A stretch of 64,000 nucleotides of DNA from positions 558,001 to 622,000 of the forward strand of contig NZ_BJTG01000001.1 of assembly GCF_013340205.1 (NCBI RefSeq). Reading direction: 5' to 3'. The translations under genes were made by a program, and so were the position numbers. The notes under the pieces are model-generated. The model ran no database searches and was not told the DNA's origin. It saw nothing but the letters and a program-made list of their open reading frames with translations. Positions 36,217-45,807 of the stretch are shown piece by piece; positions within the stretch are counted from its first letter, which is position 1, and every line of letters starts with the position of its first letter. Source of the stretch: Anaeromyxobacter diazotrophicus. GTDB taxonomy: Bacteria; Myxococcota; Myxococcia; Myxococcales; Anaeromyxobacteraceae.

Positions 36217-37161
36217 ATGGCCCAGCACGAGCGCCTCGTCGTCATCGGAGCCGGTCCGGCCGGCTACACCGCCGCCCTCTACGCCTCGCGCGCCAGCCTC
36301 TCGCCGCTCGTGTTCGAGGGGCTGCAGCCGGGCGGGCAGCTCACCATCACCACCGACGTCGACAACTACCCGGGCTTCCCGGCGGGCATCCTCGGCCCCG
36401 AGCTCATGGAGAAGATGCGGCGCCAGGCGGAGCGCTTCGGCACGCGCTTCGTGCTCGGCGAGATCACCCGGGTCGACCTGTCGCGCCGCCCGTTCCAGCT
36501 CTGGCAGGACGACCAGCTCTTCACCGCCGACGCCGTGATCGTGGCCACCGGCGCGTCGGCCAAGTGGCTCGGCATCGCCAGCGAGCAGGCGTACCGCGGC
36601 AAGGGCGTCTCGGCTTGCGCCACCTGCGACGGCTTCTTCTTCCGCGGCGTCGAGCTGGCGGTGGTGGGCGGCGGGGACACCGCCGTCGAGGAGGCGACCT
36701 TCCTCACCAAGTTCGCCACGAAGGTGACGATCGTCCACCGGCGCGGCGAGCTGCGGGCCTCGAAGATCATGCAGGACCGCGCCCGCGCGAACCCCAAGAT
36801 CGAATACGCCTGGAACAGCGTGGTGGACGAGGTGCTCGGCGACGGGAAGACCGTCACCGGGCTCAAGCTCCGGAGCACCACCGACGGCGCCACCCGCGTC
36901 CTGCCGGTGAGCGGGCTCTTCATGGGCATCGGGCACGAGCCGAACACCGCCGTCTTCAAGGGGCAGCTCGAGATGAACGAGGTGGGCTACCTCAAGACGC
37001 GCGCGCCCTCCTCGGCCACCAGCGTGAAGGGCGTCTTCGCCGCCGGCGACGTGGCCGACCCCAGCTACCGCCAGGCGGTGAGCGCCGCCGGCTCGGGCTG
37101 CGTGGCCGCCATCGACGCCGAGCGGTTCCTCGGCGAGCACGCCACCGAGAACTGGGACTGA
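36217..37161 (+). CDS. trxB: thioredoxin reductase
   Basis: A 314-residue NADPH-dependent flavoprotein that reduces thioredoxin. It has the FAD-binding GAGPAGYTAALYASRA near the N-terminus, the redox centre Cys134-Ala-Thr-Cys137 followed by DG, the NADPH site VVGGGDTAVEEATFLTKFATKV, and the C-terminal FAD motif GVFAAGDVADPSYRQAV. Length and order of motifs are standard. GGGGGAGAG precedes the ATG as ribosome site. moaC begins 9 bases after the stop, so the two genes are probably co-transcribed although no functional link is obvious. Confidence 0.96.
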   Translation: MAQHERLVVIGAGPAGYTAALYASRASLSPLVFEGLQPGGQLTITTDVDNYPGFPAGILGPELMEKMRRQAERFGTRFVLGEITRVDLSRRPFQLWQDDQLFTADAVIVATGASAKWLGIASEQAYRGKGVSACATCDGFFFRGVELAVVGGGDTAVEEATFLTKFATKVTIVHRRGELRASKIMQDRARANPKIEYAWNSVVDEVLGDGKTVTGLKLRSTTDGATRVLPVSGLFMGIGHEPNTAVFKGQLEMNEVGYLKTRAPSSATSVKGVFAAGDVADPSYRQAVSAAGSGCVAAIDAERFLGEHATENWD

Positions 37162-37169
37162 CCCGCGCC

Positions 37170-37658
37170 ATGAAGATGATCGACGTCGGCGACAAGGAGC
37201 GCACCGAGCGGGTCGCGGTGGCCCGCGGCTTCGTCGCCATGGCCCCGGCGACGGTCGGCATCGTCCGCCGCGGCGAGTCCGAGAAGGGGGACGTGCTGGC
37301 CGCGGCGCGGCTGGCCGGCATCCTGGCGGCGAAGAAGACGCCCGAGCTCGTGCCGCTGTGCCACCCCATCGCGCTCACCGGGGTGGACGTCCTGGCGGTG
37401 CCGCGGCCGCGCGGCGTCGAGGTGACGGCCACGGTCCGCACCACCGACCGCACCGGGGTCGAGATGGAGGCGCTCTCGGCCGTCTCGGCCGCCTGCCTCA
37501 CCGTCTACGACATGCTGAAGCGGTACGAGCGCGGCATGCGCATCGAGGCGCTCGAGCTCATCGAGAAGAAGGGCGGCCGGTCCGGGCACTGGCGGCGGCC
37601 GGCTCCGGCGCGAGCCCCAGCAGCGCCCGCGCGTTCGCGCCGCACACGCGCCGGATGA
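37170..37658 (+). CDS. moaC: cyclic pyranopterin monophosphate synthase MoaC, with extended tail
   Basis: MoaC converts the MoaA product to cPMP in molybdenum-cofactor synthesis. Conserved blocks: MIDVGDKERTERVAVARG, KKTPELVPLCHPI, VRTTDRTGVEMEALSAVSAACLTVYDMLK and the final LIEKKGGRSGHWRR. The normal family end is right after GHWRR, but here the frame runs on for 19 more codons with Ala/Pro/Arg content and relaxed third positions. This tail lies opposite the 3' end of the TatD-like gene (overlap 37558-37658), so an ancestral stop was probably lost. Enzyme function should not be affected. Confidence 0.93.
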   Translation: MKMIDVGDKERTERVAVARGFVAMAPATVGIVRRGESEKGDVLAAARLAGILAAKKTPELVPLCHPIALTGVDVLAVPRPRGVEVTATVRTTDRTGVEMEALSAVSAACLTVYDMLKRYERGMRIEALELIEKKGGRSGHWRRPAPARAPAAPARSRRTRAG

Positions 37659-38379
37659 CCGCCGGCGAGAGGCCCGCCTTGGCGAGCCGCCCCGCCGCCC
37701 GCGGCAGCGCCAGCAGATCCCCCGCGCCCTCCCCGGCGCCGGAGCCGAGCGCGATCCCGTCCGGCCCGAGCGAGGCCACGAGCCGCACCGCCTCGTCGAG
37801 CGCGTCGCCCGCGCCGGCCGAGAGCGACAGCCCCGCCGCGTAGCCGCAGGCGCGGATCATCCTCACCGTGCGGGCGTCGGCGCGCTGGACCAGCACGCGC
37901 GCGGGGTCGAGCTCGTGCTCGCGCAGCAGCGCCAGCGCCCGCCGGGTCACGCGCTCCTTGTCCCGCCACGGCGTGTGCACCACCACCGGGCGGCGCAGCT
38001 CGCGCGCGAGCTCCAGCTGGCGCACGAACAGCGCCTCCTCGCGCGGGCCGCCCTCCTCCAGCCCGATGGCGCCCACCGCCAGGACGTGCCGCCGGCCCAG
38101 GTAGTCGGGCAGCTCGGCGAGGAGCGCCTCCAGGCCGCGCCAGGGGATGCGGCGCGGGTGCAGCCCGAGCGCCGCGTACCCGGCGATCCCGGCCCGGCGC
38201 AGCCGCCGCAGCGCGCCCGGCGCGAGCGCGTCCCAGGCGCGCCGCAGCGCCGCGCCGGTCGCCGGCACGCCCGCGTCCCCGGCGGCGGCGAGCGCGCCGG
38301 CCACCCCGAAGAAGGCGAGGTCCTCGAGGTCGCCGCGCCGGAGCGCCACCGGGTGCAGCTCGGCGTCGAACCAGCTCAC
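37558..38379 (-). CDS. TatD-like metal-dependent hydrolase, incomplete active site
   Basis: A 273-residue TIM-barrel protein related to TatD nucleases. The first metal motif reads FDAELHP (usual DxHxH), the bridging glutamate is in GAIGLEEG, and the histidine in VVVHTPWRDKE is kept. However, the usual second histidine region reads VLVQRADART, and the conserved C-terminal aspartate motif (SDxP/SDAG) reads GSGAGEG, with no aspartate. Two or three of the usual metal ligands are therefore missing, and catalysis is doubtful or altered. Its last 33 codons lie antisense to the end of moaC. The start overlaps the ggt stop (ATGA), so it is translated with ggt. Confidence 0.8.
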   Translation of the reverse strand: MSWFDAELHPVALRRGDLEDLAFFGVAGALAAAGDAGVPATGAALRRAWDALAPGALRRLRRAGIAGYAALGLHPRRIPWRGLEALLAELPDYLGRRHVLAVGAIGLEEGGPREEALFVRQLELARELRRPVVVHTPWRDKERVTRRALALLREHELDPARVLVQRADARTVRMIRACGYAAGLSLSAGAGDALDEAVRLVASLGPDGIALGSGAGEGAGDLLALPRAAGRLAKAGLSPAVIRRVCGANARALLGLAPEPAAASARTGRPSSR

Positions 38380-40043
38380 GGCACCGCCGGGGCGCCCTCG
38401 TACCGCGGATCGCAGGCGGCCTCGAAGAGGCCGCCGGGGCCGCGGCCGGCCGCCTGGGCGTTGGGCCAGCGCGAGGGCGCGAACGAGAGCTGGTGGCCGC
38501 GCGCCGCCAGCGCGTGCGCGGTGGCGGCCTCGAGCCCGTTCGGCTCCACCTGCACCACGTCGGGCGTGTGCTGGTGGTGCAGCCGCGGCGCCGCCAGCGC
38601 CTCGTCGAGGCGCATCCCGTCGTCCACCACGTGCAGGATGGCCTGCGCCACCGCGGTCGGGATGCGCGCGCCACCGGCCGCGCCCACCGCCAGCGCCACC
38701 TGCCCCCGCCCGTCGAGCACGAGCGTGGGGGTCATGGAGGAGAGCGGGATCTTCCCGGGCGCGATCGCGTTCGGGCCCCGGCCGACCAGGCCGTAAGCGT
38801 TGGGGGTCCCCGGCGCGCTGTCGAAGTCGTCCATCTCGTCGTTCATGAGCAGCCCCGTCCCCGGCACGACCAGGCAGCTCCCGAAGTAGTAGTTGACGGT
38901 GGTCGTGAGCGCGACCGCGTTCCCCTCCCCGTCCACGACCGAGAGGTGGCTCGTCTCGCCGCGCTCGCGATCGACCGTCACCTCAGCGGCCGGCGTGGCG
39001 CGCTCCCCGATGGCGGCGTGGAGCGCGGCGGCGAAGGCCGGGCTCGCCATCTCGGCGGCCGCGGCGGCGGCGCCGGGCACCTGCTCCGGATCGCCGAGGA
39101 GCGCGCCGCGGCGCGCGTAGAGCCGCTTCTCCGCCTCGATCATGACGTGCAGGAACCGCTCGGGGCGGTAGCCGCCGGCGCGCGGGTCCTCCGGCTCGAG
39201 CGCGCCGACGAGGCCGAGGAGGAGCGCCCCCCCGGCCGAGGGCAGCGGCATGGTGAGGATGCGGTGTCCCCGGTACGCGCCCTCGAGCGGCGCGCGCTCG
39301 CGCACGCGGTAGCGGGCGAGGTCCTGCTCGGAGAGGATCCCGCCGCGCGCCCGCACCGCGTCCGCGATCCGGCGCGCCAGCGGCCCGCGGTAGAACGCGT
39401 CGGGGTCCTTCCCCAGGAGCCGCAGCGTCCGGGCCAGGTCCCGGCGCCAGACGCGCGCGCCCGGCGCCGGCGCCACGCGCGCCCCGCCCTCGTCCGGCTG
39501 GACCAGGAACTCGCGGGCGGCGCCCGCGTCCGCGCGCAGGCACGCGAGGCGCTCCTCGACCCGGGTGGCGTAGACGTGGCCGGCGCGGAACCCGCGCTCG
39601 GCGAGCCGCGCCGCCGGCTCGACCAGCCTCGCCAGCGGCTTCGTCCCGAAGCGGCGGGCCAGCTCGGCGTAGCCCTTCACCGCCCCCGGCACCGCCACCG
39701 CGAGCGCACCGTCGAGCGAGGCGCGGGGCGGGGCGCCGGGGCGGCTGAAGAGGTCGGCGGTGGCCGCCGCCGGCGCGACCTCGCGGAAGTCGAGCGCATA
39801 GGCGCGCCGCTCGCGCGCCAGCCACACCAGCGCGAACCCGCCGCCGCCGAGCCCGGAGCTCTGCGGCTCGACGACCGACAGCGCGAACGCCGCCGCCACC
39901 GCCGCGTCCACCGCGTTCCCGCCGCGCCGGAGCACCTGCGCCCCCGCCTCGCTGGCGAGCGGGTGCGAGGCGGCGACGGCGCCCCCGCCGGAGACGGCGA
40001 GGGTCGAGAGCGCGATCGAGAGGAGGGAGGCGAGCCCAGGCAT
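38376..40043 (-). CDS. ggt: gamma-glutamyltransferase
   Basis: A 555-residue exported Ntn-hydrolase that cleaves glutathione and gamma-glutamyl peptides. After a signal peptide (ending near LAVSGGGAV) come GGNAVDAAVAAAFALSVVEPQSSGLGGGGF, the autoprocessing site ETSHLSVVD whose threonine becomes the nucleophile of the small subunit, the lid/binding sequence GLLMNDEMDDF and the oxyanion segment PLSSMTPTLVLD. Length and motif order are normal. It is the first gene of a two-gene unit with the TatD-like protein, overlapping by 4 bases. It would act in the periplasm in glutathione or peptide use. Confidence 0.95.
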   Translation of the reverse strand: MPGLASLLSIALSTLAVSGGGAVAASHPLASEAGAQVLRRGGNAVDAAVAAAFALSVVEPQSSGLGGGGFALVWLARERRAYALDFREVAPAAATADLFSRPGAPPRASLDGALAVAVPGAVKGYAELARRFGTKPLARLVEPAARLAERGFRAGHVYATRVEERLACLRADAGAAREFLVQPDEGGARVAPAPGARVWRRDLARTLRLLGKDPDAFYRGPLARRIADAVRARGGILSEQDLARYRVRERAPLEGAYRGHRILTMPLPSAGGALLLGLVGALEPEDPRAGGYRPERFLHVMIEAEKRLYARRGALLGDPEQVPGAAAAAAEMASPAFAAALHAAIGERATPAAEVTVDRERGETSHLSVVDGEGNAVALTTTVNYYFGSCLVVPGTGLLMNDEMDDFDSAPGTPNAYGLVGRGPNAIAPGKIPLSSMTPTLVLDGRGQVALAVGAAGGARIPTAVAQAILHVVDDGMRLDEALAAPRLHHQHTPDVVQVEPNGLEAATAHALAARGHQLSFAPSRWPNAQAAGRGPGGLFEAACDPRYEGAPAVP

Positions 40044-40434
40044 GGCGCCCTTCTACTTCGGCCGCGCAGGCGACGCCTCCGCCCGTCGGTCCTGACCCCC
40101 TCAGCCCCGGATTTTCTGAGGGTGGAGGACCAGCAACTGATCCCTCGAAGGAATGAACCTCGTGGGGCCCAAAAGCGAAAGTTACCGTTTCAACGGGCAC
40201 CTTCACGGTCTCGCACCTCGAGCCAGGTTGTCGTGAAATGTGCCCTGGTTCCGCCCATGTCCGGCTTGACCCGGCTATCCGTCTGGAGATAAGCCGCTCG
40301 GCAGGCTGTCCCCTGTTCATGGGACGGTCGTCGGCCGAGGTAGAGCGTGACCCGGATCCCCCTCCCGGGCGCGCGCAGGCGGGCGCAGAGCCCGCCGGAA
40401 GCCCCGGCCGCTCACCCGAGCAGAAGGAGGAGCC
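40044..40434. other. 391-base gene-free region with a likely promoter
   Basis: Between the divergent ggt and lipoprotein genes. The stretch around 40130-40320 is clearly less GC-rich than its surroundings. I see no coding frame or RNA gene in it. It contains the promoter candidate at 40266-40293. Confidence 0.6.
40266..40293 (+). promoter_or_regulatory. sigma-70-type promoter of the repeat lipoprotein gene
   Basis: TTGACC at 40266-40271 and GATAAG at 40288-40293 are separated by 16 bases, in locally AT-richer DNA. The leader to the ATG at 40435 would be about 135 bases; GGAGGAG stands just before that ATG. Confidence 0.45.
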
Positions 40435-41793
40435 GTGAAGCAGAGAACGAGCAGGACCGTGCTGGCGAGCGTCGTCGTGGGTCTCGCCCTGGCGGGCTGT
40501 GGCTCGAGCGGAGGCAACGCCTCGACCGCGTCGACGCTCTCGGGCGTCGCCGCCGCCGAGGCGCCGCTCGGCGGCGCCAGGTTGACCCTGAAGGACTCGT
40601 CCACGGCGCAGCAGCAGAAGACCGTCACCGCCTCCGGCGACGGGAGCTTCTCGTTCGACGTGACCGGCCTCACCCCGCCGTACCGGCTCCAGGCCGACTG
40701 GAGCGACGGCGGGGGCGAGCACCAGCTCCACGCGATCACGGAGGACGCCGGGGAGACCCACGTCGACCCGCTCACCGACTCGGCGCTCACCGCCGCCTCC
40801 ACCGCCCAGGGCGACGGCGGCGCCGAGGTCGAGGACCACGACGGCAACGAGCGCACCGCCGCCCGCGCCGGCGCCTTCCTGCAGCAGCTCCGGACGGCGC
40901 TCGCGCCGCTCTTCGACCTGTACGGCCTCGGGACCGACCTGCTCCACGCCGACCGCACCGCCCTCCAGGCGCTGCTGAAGGACGTGCGGTTCCAGGTCGA
41001 GGACGGCACGCTCACGGTCACGAACCGGGCGACCGGCGCCGTCATCTTCACCGGCCCGGTGGCGAACCTCGCGGCCGGCGTGTTCCACCAGGAGAACCTG
41101 CCCGCCGGGCCCGGGACCACGCCCACGCCGCCGCCTCCTCCGCCTCCCGCCGCCTGTACCTACGCGTACGGCGCCTGGGGCGCCTGCCAGTCGAACGGCA
41201 CGCAGACGCGCGCCGTCGTCTCCTCCACGCCGGCCGGCTGCACCGGGACCCCGGTCCTCTCGCAGGCCTGCACGTACACGCCGCCCGGTCCGGGCGCCTG
41301 CTCGTACACGTACAGCGCCTGGGGCGCCTGCCAGTCGAACGGCACGCAGGCGCGCACCGTCCTCGCCTCGACGCCCTCGGGCTGCACCGGGACCCCGGTC
41401 CTCACCCAGGCCTGCACCTACGTCCCGCCGGTGACGACCTGCACCTCGTTCACCTACTCGGCCTGGAGCGCCTGCTCCGCGAGCGGCACGCAGACCCGCA
41501 CCGTCGTCTCCTCGTCGCCGGCCGGCTGCACGGGCGGCGCGCCGGTGCTCTCGCAGGCCTGTACGCCTCCGGTGACGAACCCGGTCACGACCGCCAACGT
41601 CGTCTCGTCCTGCACCGGCTGCCACGGCCTCACCTCGAACACGACCGTGTTCCGGAGCGGCGGCTACACGGTGAGCGGACGGTCCGCCGCCCAGTGGCTC
41701 TCGACCGTGAACAGCATGGTCGGGCTGGGCGCCTCGCTGGCCCCAGGCACCACCGCGCAGAACTACGCCGACTTCCTCGCCAACGCGCCGTAA
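40435..41793 (+). CDS. lipoprotein with three thrombospondin-1-like repeats and a C-terminal c-type haem motif
   Basis: A 452-residue lipoprotein (lipobox LALAGC, Cys22). Residues 35-225 are a carboxypeptidase-regulatory-like or unassigned domain. A Pro-rich linker leads to three repeats starting at Cys241, Cys289 and Cys336, each with Cys, Tyr/Trp, WxxC, GTQxR, PxGC and QxC at fixed spacing, the pattern of bacterial thrombospondin type 1-like domains. At the C-terminus CTGCH (Cys393, Cys396, His397) is a covalent haem site, and Met in NSMVGLG could be the distal ligand; the haem segment is only about 60 residues. It is likely displayed on the outer membrane, with the repeats binding a surface or partner and the haem passing electrons. 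Function is inferred. Confidence 0.82.
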   Translation: MKQRTSRTVLASVVVGLALAGCGSSGGNASTASTLSGVAAAEAPLGGARLTLKDSSTAQQQKTVTASGDGSFSFDVTGLTPPYRLQADWSDGGGEHQLHAITEDAGETHVDPLTDSALTAASTAQGDGGAEVEDHDGNERTAARAGAFLQQLRTALAPLFDLYGLGTDLLHADRTALQALLKDVRFQVEDGTLTVTNRATGAVIFTGPVANLAAGVFHQENLPAGPGTTPTPPPPPPPAACTYAYGAWGACQSNGTQTRAVVSSTPAGCTGTPVLSQACTYTPPGPGACSYTYSAWGACQSNGTQARTVLASTPSGCTGTPVLTQACTYVPPVTTCTSFTYSAWSACSASGTQTRTVVSSSPAGCTGGAPVLSQACTPPVTNPVTTANVVSSCTGCHGLTSNTTVFRSGGYTVSGRSAAQWLSTVNSMVGLGASLAPGTTAQNYADFLANAP

Positions 41794-41818
41794 GTCCGCG
41801 CGTCTGCAGGAGCCGCCC

Positions 41819-41860
41819 GCGGGGACGCTCGCCTCGATCCGTCGAGGGGGGCGTCCCCGC
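41819..41860 (+). terminator. branched hairpin after the repeat lipoprotein gene
   Basis: GCGGGGACGC at 41819-41828 pairs with GCGTCCCCGC at 41851-41860; between them CTCGA (41833-41837) and TCGAG (41842-41846) form a second small stem. It begins 25 bases after the stop codon. No T-run follows. Confidence 0.5.
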
Positions 41861-41899
41861 GCCGCTTCGCGGGCCCCGATCGCCGTCCCAGCTCGGCCC

Positions 41900-41929
41900 T
41901 TGACCGCTCTCCGGCCGAGCGCCTAGCGT
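41900..41929 (+). promoter_or_regulatory. possible promoter of glmU with almost no leader
   Basis: TTGACC at 41900-41905 and TAGCGT at 41924-41929 are 18 bases apart, but the -10 matches only half the consensus. Transcription would start only a few bases before the ATG at 41940, and no ribosome site is visible there. Confidence 0.25.
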
Positions 41930-41939
41930 CGTCGCACCT

Positions 41940-43394
41940 ATGGCTACCCCTCGCCGCCGCACGCCCGTCGCCGCCATCGTCCTCGCCGCCGGCAAGGGCA
42001 CCCGCATGAAGACCCGCCGCGCCAAGGTCTTGCACGAGGTGTGTGGCCGGCCGCTCGTCTACTATCCGGTGAAGCGCGCGCTGGAGGCCGGCGCCGACCC
42101 GGTGGTGGTGGTGGTCGGGCACCAGGCCGAGGAGGTCGAGGCGGCGCTCCGCGCCCACCTCCCGGGCGCGCCGCTGCGCTTCGCGGTCCAGAAGGAGCAG
42201 CTCGGGACGGCGCACGCGGTGCTCTCGGCGCGCCCGTCCTTGCGCGGCTTCGACGGCGAGGTGCTCATCCTGTCCGGCGACACGCCGCTGCTCACCACCG
42301 AGACCCTGCGCGCGGTGCTCCGCCGGCGCGGGCGGGCAGCGCTCGCCTTCGCGACGATGACGCTCGAGAACCCCACCGGCTACGGGCGGGTGGTCCACGC
42401 GCCGCACGGGGGGCCGGCGCTGGTGGTGGAGGAGAAGGACGCCACCGACCAGGAGCGGCTCATCCGCGAGGTGAACGCCGGGCTCTACTGCGCCGAGGCG
42501 GCGTTCCTGTGGAAGACGCTGTCGCGCGTCGGCTCGAAGAACGCGCAGCGCGAGTTCTACCTCACCGACCTCGTCGCCCTGGCGGCGGAGGGGCCGGGCG
42601 CGGTGGCGGCGCGCGTCCCGCCCTTCGAGGCGGCGGGGGTGAACGACCAGGAGGAGCTGTCGCTCGCGGCGCGCGCGCTCACCCGCCGCCTGGCCGAGCG
42701 GCTCATGCGGGCCGGGGTCACCCTGGAGGATCCCGAGCGCTTCGACTGCGACGAGGGGGTCGAGGTCGGGCCGGACACCGTGCTCGAGCCGAGCGTCCGG
42801 CTGCGCGGCGCGACGCGCGTCGGCGCCGGCTGCCGCGTCGGCCAGGGCTCGATCCTGACCGACACCACCGTCGCCGACGGCGCGGTGGTGAAGCCGTACT
42901 GCGTGTTCGAGCAGGCCGTGGTCGGCCCGGCCGCCCTCGTGGGCCCCTTCTCGCGGCTGCGCCCCGGCGCCGACGTGGGGGCGGGCGCGCACGTCGGCAA
43001 CTTCGTCGAGCTCAAGAAGACGCGCCTCGGCGCGGGCGCCAAGGCGAACCACCTCACCTACCTCGGCGACGCCACCATCGGCGCGGGCACGAACGTCGGC
43101 TGCGGGACCGTCACTTGCAACTACGACGGCGAGAAGAAGCACCCGACCACCATCGGGGAACGCGCCTTCATCGGCTCGGACGCGATCCTCGTCGCCCCCA
43201 TCACGATCGGTGACGGCGCCTACGTGGCGGCCGGGTCCACGCTCACCGAGGACGTGCCCGCCGGCGCGCTGGCGCTCGGGCGCTCGCGGCAGGTCAACAA
43301 GGAGGGGTGGGTGGCGGCGCACCAGGCGGCCCAGCCCGCCGCCCCGGCCGCCAGGCGGGCGGGCGCCCGCAGGCCGCGCCGCGCCGCCGGCTAG
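41940..43394 (+). CDS. glmU: bifunctional UDP-N-acetylglucosamine pyrophosphorylase / glucosamine-1-phosphate acetyltransferase
   Basis: GlmU performs the last two steps to UDP-GlcNAc, the precursor of peptidoglycan and lipopolysaccharide. The 484-residue protein has the nucleotidyltransferase signature LAAGKGTRMKTRRAKVLHEVCGRP, LSGDTPLLT and NAGLYC in the N-terminal half. In the C-terminal half there is a left-handed beta-helix with hexapeptide repeats, including FSRLRPGADVGAGAHVGNFVELKK, NHLTYLGDATIG and CNYDGEKKHPTTIG, the acetyltransferase active-site region. A basic Ala/Arg tail of some 30 residues is extra. glmS, the first enzyme of the pathway, follows after 54 bases, so the two form a pathway operon. 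Confidence 0.96.
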   Translation: MATPRRRTPVAAIVLAAGKGTRMKTRRAKVLHEVCGRPLVYYPVKRALEAGADPVVVVVGHQAEEVEAALRAHLPGAPLRFAVQKEQLGTAHAVLSARPSLRGFDGEVLILSGDTPLLTTETLRAVLRRRGRAALAFATMTLENPTGYGRVVHAPHGGPALVVEEKDATDQERLIREVNAGLYCAEAAFLWKTLSRVGSKNAQREFYLTDLVALAAEGPGAVAARVPPFEAAGVNDQEELSLAARALTRRLAERLMRAGVTLEDPERFDCDEGVEVGPDTVLEPSVRLRGATRVGAGCRVGQGSILTDTTVADGAVVKPYCVFEQAVVGPAALVGPFSRLRPGADVGAGAHVGNFVELKKTRLGAGAKANHLTYLGDATIGAGTNVGCGTVTCNYDGEKKHPTTIGERAFIGSDAILVAPITIGDGAYVAAGSTLTEDVPAGALALGRSRQVNKEGWVAAHQAAQPAAPAARRAGARRPRRAAG

Positions 43395-43448
43395 GGCGAC
43401 GGGGCGCGGGTTCGGCCCGCGCACGGCCCCGTGGTATGACGCTCGGCC

Positions 43449-45308
<1,860 letters not shown>

Positions 45309-45322
45309 GGCCTGCGAGCGCA

Positions 45323-45346
45323 GGGGCAGCCGGAGGAGGCTGCCCC
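45323..45346 (+). terminator. likely glmS terminator hairpin
   Basis: GGGGCAGCC at 45323-45331 and GGCTGCCCC at 45338-45346 pair perfectly with a 6-base loop, 15 bases after the glmS stop. A second stem (CCTGCG/CGCAGG, 45311-45324) and a large palindrome at 45362-45390 adjoin it. The first two are repeated in the second unit near 45442-45478. Confidence 0.5.
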
Positions 45347-45573
45347 GGAGCGAGCGGGGGCATGGGGGGACGCCGCAGGCGACCCCCCATCCAGAATGAC
45401 CAGCCCCGGAACCTGGCGAAGAGCGTGACGGTGGAGTGAGGTCTGCGAGCGCAGGGGCAGCCGGAGGAGGCTGCCCCGGAGCGAGCGGGGGGCATGGGGG
45501 GACGCCGCAGGCGACCCCCTATCCAGAATGACCAGCCCCGGAACCTGGCGAAGAGCGTGACGGTGGAGTGAGG

Positions 45574-45807
45574 CGAGCGCGCGGAGCGCAAAAGCTCCGG
45601 GCTCGACCGTTCGAGTGCTGCCCCTCTCCCCCGGCCCCTCCCGCTTCGCGGCTCATGATTCGCCACAAGTCGCCCTAGGCACGTCCCAGCGGGCCGAGAG
45701 GTGCGTGGCCGTCCAGCGGTCGCCGCCTCGTCGAGCCAGGCGGCACCGTCCGGCGAGCGCCGGCGAGGCGCCGCCCCCACGTCCGCGGCGCCGTCCGCGA
45801 GATCGGC
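45574..45807. other. gene-free spacer after the glmS repeats
   Basis: No convincing gene. It contains a half copy of the CCCCTCTCCCCCGGCCCCTCCC element at about 45620-45642. Together with 45309-45573 it makes a 499-base stretch without a gene between glmS and the HNH gene. Confidence 0.55.

Noticed and set aside
43395-43448. glmS ribozyme or riboswitch in the glmU-glmS gap
   Set aside because: The gap is only 54 bases, far too short for the known ribozyme, and none of its conserved core is visible.
45398-45573. Second and third glmS ends as parts of additional genes
   Set aside because: They encode only the last 13 residues after a spacer with no start codon in the right frame, so they are non-coding copies, not gene remnants of full length.
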